Shown: one piece after another, positions 54,728 to 63,515 of the stretch | Position numbering within the stretch: the stretch's first letter is position 1 | How the letters are laid out: each line of letters opens with the position of its first letter | Assembly: GCA_026954325.1 (NCBI GenBank) | Contig: JAIXKK010000216.1 | Location: 17,961 to 81,960 of the forward strand | DNA: 64,000 bases | From: Bryobacterales bacterium | GTDB lineage: Bacteria > Acidobacteriota > Terriglobia > Bryobacterales > Bryobacteraceae | Direction: 5' to 3' | The notes under the pieces: model-generated | Told to the model about the DNA's origin: nothing | What the model saw: the letters and a program-made list of their open reading frames with translations, nothing else | Database searches by the model: none | Position numbers and translations under genes: made by a program

Positions 54728-55615
54728 TCAGGCCGCGGTTTCCTGCACGATCTTGACGCTGGCGCTCGCCCCGATGCGGCTCGCCCCGGCCGCGTGCATG
54801 ACCCTCAGATCCCGCAGCGTGCGAATGCCTCCGCTGGCCTTCACGCCGATATCCGGCCCCACCGCCGCCCGCATCAGCGCGACATCGTGCGCGGTGGCCC
54901 CCGATTTCGAGAAGCCCGTGGACGTCTTGACGAAATCCGCGCCCGCCAGTTTGGCCAGCGAGCAGGCGATCACCTTCTGATTATCGTCGAGCAGGGCCGT
55001 CTCGAGAATCACTTTCAAGATCGCCCCCCCGCGATGGCAGGCTTCGGCCACGGTCTGAATATCCAGCTTTACCGCGTCGAAATCGCCCGAGCGCAGCGCC
55101 CCTATGTTCAGAACCATGTCCACCTCATGAGCGCCCACCTTGACGGCGGCCTCGGCTTCCGCGGCCTTGATCGCGGCGGTGGCGGCGCCCAGCGGAAATC
55201 CCACCACCGTGCACACCTTCACCGGCGAACCGGCAAGCTCCGCCGCCGCCACCGGCGCCCAGTATGGATTGACGCAAACGCTGGCAAAGCTGTACTGGCG
55301 CGCTTCGCGGCAGAGCTTCACAATCTCCTCGCGCGTCGCCTCCGGCTTGAGTAACGTGTGGTCGATCAGAGCGGCAATCCCCGGATCGATGCGCGTTGTC
55401 CTGTCCGAGGCGGAGACACGGTCGGCGCCGGAGGAGATGATTTCCCGCGTCTTTTTCGCGCAGGTCTGCGCGCAGCGCTGCGTACAGCCCGGACACACCA
55501 TGTCCGGAATATTCAGACCTTCGGCGTTGGAAGCAAACCCGGATGCGCGAGGAACCCGGGCGAGGATTTCGTCCCCGATCTGGGCTACTAAGCGCTCTAG
55601 CTCCTGGGAGTCCAA
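54728..55615 (-). CDS. deoC: deoxyribose-phosphate aldolase with Cys-rich N-terminal extension
   Basis: The Schiff-base lysine is in FVKTSTGFS, the catalytic Asp region in EVDMVLNIGAL and the second lysine in GVKASGGIR. The aldolase core begins at about residue 75. Before it lies an extension with four cysteines (C41, C44, C48, C52 in CPGCTQRCAQTCAKK), unusual for DeoC. The TTG at 55615, following AGAAGAGA, was chosen; the frame is open to 55696. It overlaps the rpiB end, indicating an rpiB-deoC operon. It cleaves deoxyribose-5-phosphate to acetaldehyde and glyceraldehyde-3-phosphate. Confidence 0.87.
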   Translation of the reverse strand: MDSQELERLVAQIGDEILARVPRASGFASNAEGLNIPDMVCPGCTQRCAQTCAKKTREIISSGADRVSASDRTTRIDPGIAALIDHTLLKPEATREEIVKLCREARQYSFASVCVNPYWAPVAAAELAGSPVKVCTVVGFPLGAATAAIKAAEAEAAVKVGAHEVDMVLNIGALRSGDFDAVKLDIQTVAEACHRGGAILKVILETALLDDNQKVIACSLAKLAGADFVKTSTGFSKSGATAHDVALMRAAVGPDIGVKASGGIRTLRDLRVMHAAGASRIGASASVKIVQETAA

Positions 55616-56223
55616 GTGGCGAATCTCTTCTCGATTTCCGTAATCTTGTCCACGCGCGCCGCGTGCCGTCCTCCGGCGAAGGGCGTCTCCAGCCACACCC
55701 GCAGCACCTCTTCCGCTTGTGTGTTGGTCAGCAGCCGTCCCCCGAGAGTGAGCACGTTGGCGTTGTTGTGTTCGCGGCTGTTGCGAGCCGAAGCCTTATC
55801 GTAACATAGGGCTGCGCGCACTCCCGGCACTTTGTTGGCGGCCATCGCCGAGCCGGTTCCGGCCCCGTCGATGATGACGCCGCGCGCCGCTTCCCCCCTG
55901 GAGACGATCTCGGCCACCTGGAGGGCGATGTCCGGATAGTCGGCGGACTTCGGCTCATGCACGCCCACATCCCGCACCGTGAGCCGCCGTTCCGCAAACA
56001 GTGGCTTCAACGCCTCCTTCAGCGAATACCCGCCATGATCGGCCCCCAACGCCACCGTGAACTCCGGCGGCGCAATCCCGTTCAACTCGTCCGCGCGCAC
56101 CTCGCGCAGAACCACGCCCCGGTCGCGGGCGAGGTCCGCCGCCGAGGGAGTTACAATGGTCCCGATTGCAATCTTCAACTCCCCGGAAAGGGGGATATCA
56201 CTTGCCGTTACGACGTTGCGCAT
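55597..56223 (-). CDS. RpiB-type sugar-phosphate isomerase with N-terminal extension and altered catalytic residue
   Basis: A 208-residue member of the RpiB/LacAB family. The core starts at about residue 55 (VALGADHGGYSLKEALK) and has SREHNNANVL and GGRHAARVDKI. In E. coli RpiB the catalytic cysteine is in ICGTGIG; here the aligned stretch is IDGAGTG, so Cys is replaced by Asp (D119). The first 50 residues (IAIGTIVTPSAADLARDRGV) resemble segments in enzymes of bacterial microcompartments, for example EutT. The substrate may differ from ribose-5-phosphate. The gene overlaps the chosen deoC start. Confidence 0.8.
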   Translation of the reverse strand: MRNVVTASDIPLSGELKIAIGTIVTPSAADLARDRGVVLREVRADELNGIAPPEFTVALGADHGGYSLKEALKPLFAERRLTVRDVGVHEPKSADYPDIALQVAEIVSRGEAARGVIIDGAGTGSAMAANKVPGVRAALCYDKASARNSREHNNANVLTLGGRLLTNTQAEEVLRVWLETPFAGGRHAARVDKITEIEKRFATWTPRS

Positions 56224-56261
56224 ACATCCGTGCGAGGGAAAATTCCGTATTCTCCATTGTA

Positions 56262-57290
56262 ATGAACCCGCGCATTCTGCTCCTGCTTATTTTGCCGGTA
56301 TTTTCCCTGCACGCGCGTCCAGCGGAAAAAGCCGCCATCCCCCAGGCGCGATTGGTCCTGGCCGCGCAGACCCAGTCTTCACCCGTCGCTCCGGGACAGG
56401 GCGCGGCCATGCCGCAACAAGGCGATTCGCTGTCAAAGCTGCTCACCCGCCAGGATTTGGGCATCACCGCCATGCTGCTCGGCCTGGCGCTCGCATTCGG
56501 GTTCGGGGCCATGCACGCCCTGTCGCCCGGGCATGGCAAGACAATAGTGGCGGCCTACCTCGTCGGGTCCCGCGGAAATCTCAGCCACGCGCTGTTTCTC
56601 GGTGGAATGGTCACCTTTACGCACACCATCAGCGTGTTTCTCCTGGGGCTGGGAACGCTATTCCTTTCGAAGTATGTCGTCCCGGATAAGATTTACCCGG
56701 TTCTGGGGACGCTCTCCGGCTTGACCATCGTAGTGATCGGCGCATCCCTCTTTTATCAGCGATTGAAGCGGCTCGCCGTGCCGGCCCCGCGCCATCACCA
56801 TCATGCGCATGATCACGAACTCGCGCACGCCCACGCACACTCGGCTCACCAGCATGATCACCCTCACGATCATCCGCATCCCCATGATCACCACCACGGG
56901 CATGATCACGATCACGCCCATCATCACGGACCCGGCGGGCATTCCCACACAATCGAAGGCGAAGTGACCATGGCAGGCCTGGTCGGCCTTGCCGTCAGCG
57001 GCGGACTGGTTCCCTGCCCTTCCGCCCTCGTGCTGTTGCTGAGTTCCATCGCCATCGGGCGCGTCGGCCTGGGCCTCCTCCTGCTCGTCAGTTTCAGCCT
57101 TGGCCTGGCGCTGGTTCTGATCGCCATCGGGTGCGCCGTGCTCTATGCCAAGGATCTCCTCCCCGGCGCTCCGAAGGTGGCCGGCAGTCCGTTCTTCCGC
57201 ATGCTCCCGGTGATGTCCGCTGCCGTGATTACCGTCGTCGGACTGGTGATGACGGCCGCCGCCCTCGGGTTGATCAAGACCGTGATCTAG
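56262..57290 (+). CDS. NicO/RcnA-like nickel or cobalt exporter with His-rich loop
   Basis: A 342-residue inner-membrane protein with signal-like N-terminus (MNPRILLLLILPVFSLHA). The metal-transport motif is GFGAMHALSPGHGKT. A cytoplasmic or periplasmic loop of about 60 residues, more than a third of them His (stretch encoded at about 56795-56955), would bind metal. Six or so transmembrane segments fit RcnA-type efflux permeases. It is divergent from rpiB with only 38 bases between starts, so promoters overlap. Confidence 0.85.
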   Translation: MNPRILLLLILPVFSLHARPAEKAAIPQARLVLAAQTQSSPVAPGQGAAMPQQGDSLSKLLTRQDLGITAMLLGLALAFGFGAMHALSPGHGKTIVAAYLVGSRGNLSHALFLGGMVTFTHTISVFLLGLGTLFLSKYVVPDKIYPVLGTLSGLTIVVIGASLFYQRLKRLAVPAPRHHHHAHDHELAHAHAHSAHQHDHPHDHPHPHDHHHGHDHDHAHHHGPGGHSHTIEGEVTMAGLVGLAVSGGLVPCPSALVLLLSSIAIGRVGLGLLLLVSFSLGLALVLIAIGCAVLYAKDLLPGAPKVAGSPFFRMLPVMSAAVITVVGLVMTAAALGLIKTVI

Positions 57291-57388
57291 GCCCGGCCAG
57301 GGGGGAGGGACACGAAGTCATCCCCGGGAATGTCTGCGCCGCCGTCTACGCGCGCCTCTGCTTTTCCCCTCCCATGGGCAATGAACCT

Positions 57389-57592
57389 TCATTCCGTGCA
57401 CTCCAGAATGTAGTACTTCCTTCCGTCCTCCTTGGCAATCTGGCCGGTGATGATCCATTCATGCCCATCGGTAATATAGACGCGCCGGTACGAGTCGTAT
57501 TCCACATTCATCTGCCGGTCCAGGCGCGTGCACTCCACTTCGCGCGTATCTCCCGCGGACCACGCCGTCTTCACCAGGGAAAAAGGATTCAC
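57389..57592 (-). CDS. small hypothetical protein
   Basis: A 67-residue frame from GTG 57592 to the stop at 57389 with coding-like composition (DRQMNVEYDSYRRVYITDGH, IAKEDGRKYYILEC). It could encode a small beta-rich protein. The frame is open upstream into rsgA, but that part is a frame shadow. No ribosome site is seen and the family is not recognised. It lies between the nicO-like gene and rsgA. Confidence 0.4.
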   Translation of the reverse strand: MNPFSLVKTAWSAGDTREVECTRLDRQMNVEYDSYRRVYITDGHEWIITGQIAKEDGRKYYILECTE

Positions 57593-57653
57593 CCTCGCAT
57601 GATACCAGCGGAGGATGAGTATCGGAGTGCGTTCGGATTCGCGCGCGCCGCCG

Positions 57654-58679
57654 CTACCATTTCGAGTAATTCCGCATCGCCTTGTGGATCTGCTTCCACT
57701 TCCGCTTCTCCGCCCGCGCCGCATGGATATCCTGCATTCGCTCCAACCGCTCCGCCCCGGCGCGCAGTTTTTGAAAGCTCCCCAGCCTCGCCGCGTCGAG
57801 AACTCCTTCCTCAATGGCCCGGCCCACGGCACACCCCGGCTCTCCACGATGCAGGCAATCCCGGAAGCGGCACTGCCGCCCCAACTCTTCGATGTCCCCG
57901 AAAACAGACGCTGCCGCCTCCGCGCCGGCCCACGGCTCCAACTCGCGCAATCCCGGCGTATCGATCAATAGCCAGCCTTGCGCAAGCAGAAACATCTGCC
58001 GCCCCGTCGTCGTGTGGCGTCCGCGGCTGTCCCACTCCCGCACCGGTTGCGCCCGCTGAACCTCCGCTTGCGCAAGACGGTTGACAATGGTGGATTTTCC
58101 GGAGCCGGAGGACCCGAGCAGGACGGCTGTCTGCCCCGGTTCCACATAACGGTGCAACTGCGCCACATCCGATTCGCTCAGAGCCGACATGAGCACGGTG
58201 GGCACTCCCGGCGCGACCGCGTCCACGCTACGCATCGCCCCGAGCGGATCACCGGCGAGATCGGCCTTGTTCAATATCACTACCGGCGGCACGCCGCTTT
58301 CCTGCGCCGTCATGAGATAACGCTCCAGACGGCGTACGTTGAAATCGCGGTCCAGCCCCGTCACCAGAAACAGTACATCCACATTGGCCGCCAGCACCTG
58401 TTCCTCGAACACGCGGCCCGCCTTCTTGCGAGACACTTTGCTCCGGCGCGGAAGCACACAACGGATGACGTGATCCGCATCCAAACCCACCCAGTCCCCG
58501 GTAACCGGCGCTTCGCCTCTCCAGGCGCCGGGAAGATGGGCGGTCCGGATACCGCCCTCCATCCATAGTTCATAATGTCCACGGGTTTCCGAAGCGGCGC
58601 GCGCGGGGGAAAGTGCGGGCTCACAACGGGAAAATGCCTCAGCGAAGGACTCGCTCCATCCAAACAGGGACAACTCCAT
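57654..58679 (-). CDS. rsgA: ribosome small-subunit maturation GTPase
   Basis: A 341-residue circularly permuted GTPase. After an OB-fold come G4 (VILNKAD), G1 (LGSSGSGKSTIVNRL) and G3 (LIDTPGLREL), followed by a zinc-binding region CRFRDCLHRGEPGC. The ATG at 58679 has AAAGGAT 7 bases upstream; the open frame reaches 58706. RsgA helps mature the 30S subunit. It is divergent from the Y-family polymerase gene. Confidence 0.92.
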   Translation of the reverse strand: MELSLFGWSESFAEAFSRCEPALSPARAASETRGHYELWMEGGIRTAHLPGAWRGEAPVTGDWVGLDADHVIRCVLPRRSKVSRKKAGRVFEEQVLAANVDVLFLVTGLDRDFNVRRLERYLMTAQESGVPPVVILNKADLAGDPLGAMRSVDAVAPGVPTVLMSALSESDVAQLHRYVEPGQTAVLLGSSGSGKSTIVNRLAQAEVQRAQPVREWDSRGRHTTTGRQMFLLAQGWLLIDTPGLRELEPWAGAEAAASVFGDIEELGRQCRFRDCLHRGEPGCAVGRAIEEGVLDAARLGSFQKLRAGAERLERMQDIHAARAEKRKWKQIHKAMRNYSKW

Positions 58680-58799
58680 TGGAAGATCCTTTTTGTGCGG
58701 ACACACCTATCAGGAGCGGCGCGGAGAGCGCCGGAGGATGGCTAGAGGACGGAGACAAGGACCGGCAGAGGCAAGCAAAGAGCATAGCGCGGAAGGAGG

Positions 58800-58828
58800 T
58801 TGCGCCGTTATCTGTAAAAATTTACACT
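58800..58828 (+). promoter_or_regulatory. promoter with palindromic operator for the Y-family polymerase gene
   Basis: TTGCGC at 58800-58805 and TACACT at 58823-58828 are 17 bases apart. Between and overlapping the -10 lies a perfect 14-base palindrome, TGTAAAAATTTACA (58813-58826). The predicted start of transcription is about at the ATG (58837), so the message may be leaderless. A repressor such as LexA would block RNA polymerase at this site; that is inference from gene type and position. Confidence 0.5.
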
Positions 58829-58836
58829 ATAAGCGC

Positions 58837-60006
58837 ATGCGCTCCGTTGTCCATTGCGATGGCGACCGCTTCTTCGCCTCCATCGAACAGGCCGCCGATC
58901 AGCGCCTCCGCAACCGCCCCATCGCCATCGGCGCCGTCAGACGCGGCATCGTGATCTCCGCCAGCAATGAGGCCCGGCTTTTCGGCATCCGCCCCGGCAT
59001 GCCCCTCCGCCGCGCCAAACGCGCCTGCCCCTCCCTTCTCGTCCTTCCCGGCCACTTCGATCTCTATGAACAGTTCTTTCAGCAGATCCTCTGCCTTTGC
59101 GAAGAAACCACCCCATTGGTGCAACCCGTCACCATCGGATCCGCCTATCTCGATCTCACCGGCACTCGCGCCATTCATGGCAAAGGCGCTCTGCCTGTGG
59201 TCAGGCAATTGCAACAAACCGTACAGCGCTGGCTGCGGGTATCGTTCTCCACGGGCATCGGAGCCAACAAAACGGTGGCGCGCATTGCATCGCGGCTCCG
59301 CAAGCCTGTTGGGGAGTTTGTCGTATTGCCCGGGCGCGAAGCGTCCTTCCTCGCGCCGTTATCCGTTGGATGTCTGGAAGGAATCCGTCCCCAGACCCGC
59401 GAAACTCTCGAACTGGCCGGCGTCCGTACGCTGGGATCCCTGGCTTCGGCGCCGCTCGATGCGCTGCAACTCGCGCTTGGCCGCCAGGCCCTGCAATGGC
59501 AGCGCCGGGCGCAAGGCGTCGACGAGGATCCCGTCCGGCCGCGGCCTGCAAACACCCCTCAATGGCGCGAGTCTGTCGAATTCGCCGAGGAAGCATGGGA
59601 GGAACCGCGGATTCTTGCTTTTCTGAGAACAATGCTCGAACGGCTCATGACGCGTGTTCGCGAACAGGGCATCGAGGTGCGGCGCCTTACGCTCTCTCTG
59701 CGCTACACGGATCGCGAGGAAACCGGACATTCCCTGACGCTTGCCGCGCCATCGGACCTCGAATTGGATTTCGAGCCCGCTCTTCCCGCTTTGTTGCGTT
59801 CCGCCTGGAAACGGCGAGTGCGCCTCCGCGCCCTCTCACTCTCCGCCAGCCGCATCTACCGCCCCTCTCCACAACTGCCGCTGTTTGATGGGCTGTCCGG
59901 TGAGCATGCTTCCCTGCGCGCGTTGGCGGCCACTGTCGACCGGATACGGCGTAAATACGGGGAAAACGCCATCCGCAGAGGAGCACCGGCAGAATCCCTT
60001 TCCTAA
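58837..60006 (+). CDS. Y-family DNA polymerase-like protein, ImuB-like, lacking two catalytic acids
   Basis: A 389-residue DinB/ImuB-family protein. The N-terminus HCDGDRFFASIEQ keeps the first acidic motif. The second motif, normally SIDEAYLD, reads TIGSAYLD: G101 and S102 replace the catalytic Asp and Glu. The middle part keeps FSTGIGANKTVARIASRLRKP and the helix-hairpin region; the C-terminus carries a beta-clamp-binding motif QLPLF at residues 346-350. The pattern matches ImuB, which recruits DnaE2 rather than synthesising DNA. ImuA and DnaE2 are not in the window. Start at ATG 58837. Confidence 0.82.
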   Translation: MRSVVHCDGDRFFASIEQAADQRLRNRPIAIGAVRRGIVISASNEARLFGIRPGMPLRRAKRACPSLLVLPGHFDLYEQFFQQILCLCEETTPLVQPVTIGSAYLDLTGTRAIHGKGALPVVRQLQQTVQRWLRVSFSTGIGANKTVARIASRLRKPVGEFVVLPGREASFLAPLSVGCLEGIRPQTRETLELAGVRTLGSLASAPLDALQLALGRQALQWQRRAQGVDEDPVRPRPANTPQWRESVEFAEEAWEEPRILAFLRTMLERLMTRVREQGIEVRRLTLSLRYTDREETGHSLTLAAPSDLELDFEPALPALLRSAWKRRVRLRALSLSASRIYRPSPQLPLFDGLSGEHASLRALAATVDRIRRKYGENAIRRGAPAESLS

Positions 60007-60035
60007 GAGGTAAAATCAACGAAGGTAGAATCGGC

Positions 60036-60131
60036 GTATACACTGCTGATCGAATTGTGTATACTCTGTTACCATTGGCTTTATCGCTAGCACCGTGAAC
60101 AATGGGGCGAAGCAAGCAGCTATAGCTTCGC
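60036..60131. repeat. two inverted repeats in the leader of the SLH protein gene
   Basis: GTATACAC at 60036-60043 pairs with GTGTATAC at 60057-60064 (8 bp, 13-base spacer). GCGAAGC at 60107-60113 pairs with GCTTCGC at 60125-60131 (7 bp, 11-base spacer). They lie in the 190-base gap between the polymerase gene and the SLH gene; no further gene was seen there. Confidence 0.45.
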
Positions 60132-60196
60132 GCTGGAGATAAATCTGTGGTCTTCAGTTTAAGGATAGAGTTTGGATTTTTGCTTGGAGGAAGGGA

Positions 60197-63100
60197 ATGA
60201 AACTTTGGTGGTCAAGTGTGTTGCCCCTGGCGGCCACGCTGTGCCTGACGTTCGCTACCCCAACGGTAGTGAGGGCGCAGTCCGGACCCAAGTTAGTGGG
60301 AACGGGACCGGAAGGGCCGTTTGAATATTCGCCGCGATCGGCTGCGCGCCGTCCTGGCCTCATCAATCCGCTGTGCGGAACAGTGGGTGGGCCGGCGGTT
60401 GCCAGTTCGGATTGCGATTCGCAGTCGGGCCGTGAATGGGAAGGAATCGCTTCAACCGATTACTTCACCGTCGAGCCGACTGTGTATTCGCCCCCGAACC
60501 CCGATGTCGCGGTGGGACCTGATGACATTTTGACGGTGGTGAACCGTACCATCGCGCGCTACCCGAATCCGAACGCCCCGGCTTACAACAACGGCGGCGG
60601 AACGGCTTCGGTGAACTATGACGTAGCGGGCGCGTATCTGTTCTCACCCTCGTCGCGGCAGTTTTTGGATGTGTGGCTGGGTGAAGCGGCTCTGAACGAG
60701 CTCTGCCCCACCACGCCTCGCTCCAATGCTAGCTGCGAAATCGGCAACGCCAGTGTGCGCTACGACCAGATGCAGGGCCGCTTCGTGGTTCTGTTCACGG
60801 TGGTGGACACCGGCTTGGTGAGCTGCAGCGGATGCTCGGGCGTCCCGACGCAGACGACCTCGCCCCTGCGCCGCAAGGCGAGTTGGGTGCTGATCGCCTC
60901 GAAGTGGGCGACCGGTTGCCAGGGCGCGGTAACCTCGACGGGCGGCTTTATCGGCACGGGTTGCACGCCGAACACGACGCCCGCGGTGAACGGGTTGATC
61001 GGGAACACGACGTTCTTCACGACGCCGCAGCCTCCCGGCGCGAGCCAGGCGAACCCGAACAGCGGCGGCATCAACGGGAACTGGGTATCTTACTACGGAA
61101 TCCCGGACAACAGCTGCGAACCGGGCTGCCCGTATGGCAACATCAACTCGATTTCCGATGTGCGCAATGGCGGATCGTTCCAGGGCGCGCGGGTAATCGA
61201 TTGCAACAACACCGCCGTGGGCGACACCACGCGCGTGTGCTACTTCCCCTCGAGCGCCCGCCTGGGCTTGGACAATGACAACATTGTCGTCAGCTCGAGC
61301 GTGTACAACGACAACATTCCGCTGGCCAATCGTGGCTACACGTCTGGACAGAACGGGCTGCTGCCGGCATGGGAAGGGACCCGGACCCGTGTGTACAAGA
61401 AGGCGGCGATCTACACCGGCACGACCAGCACGCCGGGTTGCGCCGCTCCGCTGTGCCCGGGAGCGTCGCAGTTGAATCCGCAGATCCAGGGCGATTTCTA
61501 TGACCTGTTCGACACGGGTTCTCCGTACACGTTTGACAGGGTGGTGACGCGCGATGTGGGCGGCGTGACGCAGAGCATGCTGGGCTTGAACTACGAGCCG
61601 GAGCATGTGCGCGGACGTTCGCTGGCAAGCTACAGCGGCAACGGGAACCTCGATGGCGGGTACTCGGCGCTGTGGGGCGCGGTGGATCAGGGGTATACGG
61701 CGACAAACGCGGCCAACCCGCCGCAGACGCTGCTCTATCACCGCTCCATCATCTACACGCGGACGGTGGCGGGAACCATCGGAGCCAATGTGGGCTCGGT
61801 GCCGGCGACTGTCAACACGCCGGCCATCGTGGGCGGCATTCCGCGCCTCGGCACGCTGCAATCGCACACCGTGCCGCAGTTCACCAACCCGGACGATGTG
61901 ACGCAGAGGGACAAGCTGGTGCAGCCGTCCCCGAACAACCAGTTGCCGACGCCGTACCTGTACGTGGGAGATGACCGCCCGCATCGCGTGATCGCGCGCG
62001 AAGGCGAGCGCTACATTGCCCGCGTGGGCAGCGTGCAGGGTTTCCGCTTCGACAGCACTAACAACTACTCGACGGTCATCTACGACATCGTGCAGAAGCT
62101 TTCCTCGACGGCGACGGCGACGGAAGTGTACAACACGACGTGGGGCAATGGCCGCTACTACGCTCCGATGTTCGACACCCCGGCGAACGTGGTGCAGTAC
62201 GGATCGGTTTCCCCGATCAATGTGCAGCCGTTCCTCGAGAAGTTGTTCGTCGGGACCACCTTCCCGCCGCTGGCGCCGAGTGATCCGCGTACGTTCAACT
62301 ACGGCGGCATCGCGGGGCAGGCGTTGCTGGCCTGCAAGGGTCAGGAGCCGAGCGTGAGCACGTCGGTCAGCGCCTATCCGGGACTGTTCGACATCCGCTG
62401 CGGCGAGGATGCGTATGATACGGCGCAGGCCTATCGTCACCCGGTGACGGGGGCGTTCACGCCCACCGACTTCCAGGTGGATGCGCAACCCTCGGGCTTC
62501 CCGAACCAGATCGTGCCGATGGGCATTCGCGGCGGCGCGGCGACGGATCCCAACAACATGGGACTGTGGCTGTACGGCTCGTATGCCAAGGGCCGGCTGG
62601 CCTCGATTCCGGGCTACGGGCAGTGGGGGACCTACGTGGCGCACTATCCGCTGACGTTCCCGCTGCGTGATCCCTACAACAACTCGATTGCCTCCTACAC
62701 GGACGTGCAACCGGGCAATCCGTTCTTCACCTACATCCAGATTGCGAAGCAGACGGAGATCCAGCCGGGCAGCCGGACGGATGCGACGTTCAATCCGACG
62801 GGTACGGTGAGCCGGGCGGAAATGGCGCGGTGGACGATTCGTGCGCAGATGGACGAGAACGGCGTGACGGCGTACCTGAACTCGACGGGCGGCATCTTCT
62901 GCAGCTTTGCGGATGTGGCGTGCCCGGGCGTGAGCGGGGCGGCGACGAACTCGACGGGCATTTCGGGAGACTGGCGGTATATCGAAACGATGTATCGCCG
63001 TGGCTACACGAAGGGCTGCGAAGCGACGAACGATGGCCAGCGGCGGTTCTGCCCGACGCGGACATTGACGCGCGGAGAGATGGCGGTATTCATCATCCGT

Positions 63101-63406
63101 GCGAAGATGAACGCGGTGTTTCCGACGGTGACGAGCGGAGCGTTCACGACGACTTCGTGCCAGCCGGCGGGGACGCAGGTGACGAACGTGGGCGACCAGT
63201 ATGGGTTGTTCGCGGGCTGCTCGCCGTACTTCTCGGACGTGCCGAACACGCACATCTTCTACTCGTTCATCCAGAAGATGCGGGAACTGCGGATCTCGAA
63301 CGGGACGACGTACTCGACGCCGGCGGCGCTGGGGACGTTCTCACCGGACGGGACGCTGACGCGGCAGGAACTGATGACGTTCCTGGTGCGTGCGTTCTTC
63401 CCGTAA
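60197..63406 (+). CDS. large exported protein with three C-terminal S-layer-homology (SLH-like) domains
   Basis: A 1069-residue secreted protein with signal peptide (LPLAATLCLTFATPTVVRAQ). A long N-terminal region of unknown fold contains PNPDVAVGPDDILTVVNRTI, common in acidobacterial surface proteins. Three SLH-like domains begin near residues 829, 898 and 1010, ending with GTLTRQELMTFLVRAFFP; two include Cys pairs. They would hold it to the cell surface. A ribosome site (GGAGGAAGG) precedes the ATG. A strong terminator follows, then a second partial copy of the gene. Confidence 0.8.
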   Translation: MKLWWSSVLPLAATLCLTFATPTVVRAQSGPKLVGTGPEGPFEYSPRSAARRPGLINPLCGTVGGPAVASSDCDSQSGREWEGIASTDYFTVEPTVYSPPNPDVAVGPDDILTVVNRTIARYPNPNAPAYNNGGGTASVNYDVAGAYLFSPSSRQFLDVWLGEAALNELCPTTPRSNASCEIGNASVRYDQMQGRFVVLFTVVDTGLVSCSGCSGVPTQTTSPLRRKASWVLIASKWATGCQGAVTSTGGFIGTGCTPNTTPAVNGLIGNTTFFTTPQPPGASQANPNSGGINGNWVSYYGIPDNSCEPGCPYGNINSISDVRNGGSFQGARVIDCNNTAVGDTTRVCYFPSSARLGLDNDNIVVSSSVYNDNIPLANRGYTSGQNGLLPAWEGTRTRVYKKAAIYTGTTSTPGCAAPLCPGASQLNPQIQGDFYDLFDTGSPYTFDRVVTRDVGGVTQSMLGLNYEPEHVRGRSLASYSGNGNLDGGYSALWGAVDQGYTATNAANPPQTLLYHRSIIYTRTVAGTIGANVGSVPATVNTPAIVGGIPRLGTLQSHTVPQFTNPDDVTQRDKLVQPSPNNQLPTPYLYVGDDRPHRVIAREGERYIARVGSVQGFRFDSTNNYSTVIYDIVQKLSSTATATEVYNTTWGNGRYYAPMFDTPANVVQYGSVSPINVQPFLEKLFVGTTFPPLAPSDPRTFNYGGIAGQALLACKGQEPSVSTSVSAYPGLFDIRCGEDAYDTAQAYRHPVTGAFTPTDFQVDAQPSGFPNQIVPMGIRGGAATDPNNMGLWLYGSYAKGRLASIPGYGQWGTYVAHYPLTFPLRDPYNNSIASYTDVQPGNPFFTYIQIAKQTEIQPGSRTDATFNPTGTVSRAEMARWTIRAQMDENGVTAYLNSTGGIFCSFADVACPGVSGAATNSTGISGDWRYIETMYRRGYTKGCEATNDGQRRFCPTRTLTRGEMAVFIIRAKMNAVFPTVTSGAFTTTSCQPAGTQVTNVGDQYGLFAGCSPYFSDVPNTHIFYSFIQKMRELRISNGTTYSTPAALGTFSPDGTLTRQELMTFLVRAFFP

Positions 63407-63430
63407 ACCACGAAACGAACCCAAGAGCGA

Positions 63431-63461
63431 AAAAGCCCGGCCGGAAAGGCCGGGCTTTTTT
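63431..63461 (+). terminator. rho-independent terminator
   Basis: AAAAGCCCGGCC at 63431-63442, loop GGAAA, GGCCGGGCTTTT at 63448-63459 and a further T. A 12-bp perfect stem with a T-tract; it terminates the SLH protein gene. Confidence 0.95.
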
Positions 63462-63515
63462 CTTGCCGATTGTGATAGCTTAAGTCTTCTGTCAACTTCT
63501 TGCGGAGGAAAGGGC

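Noticed and set aside
54728..56223. A complete microcompartment locus
   Set aside because: No shell protein gene is present anywhere in the window; only the enzyme pair is seen.
58791..58799. AAGGAGGT as ribosome site for the Y-family polymerase gene
   Set aside because: It lies about 38 bases before the ATG with no in-frame start codon at a usable distance.
60644..63253. Minus-strand open frame of 869 codons
   Set aside because: Antisense to the SLH protein gene; its product is extremely rich in Arg and His with no domain, as expected from a GC-rich shadow frame.
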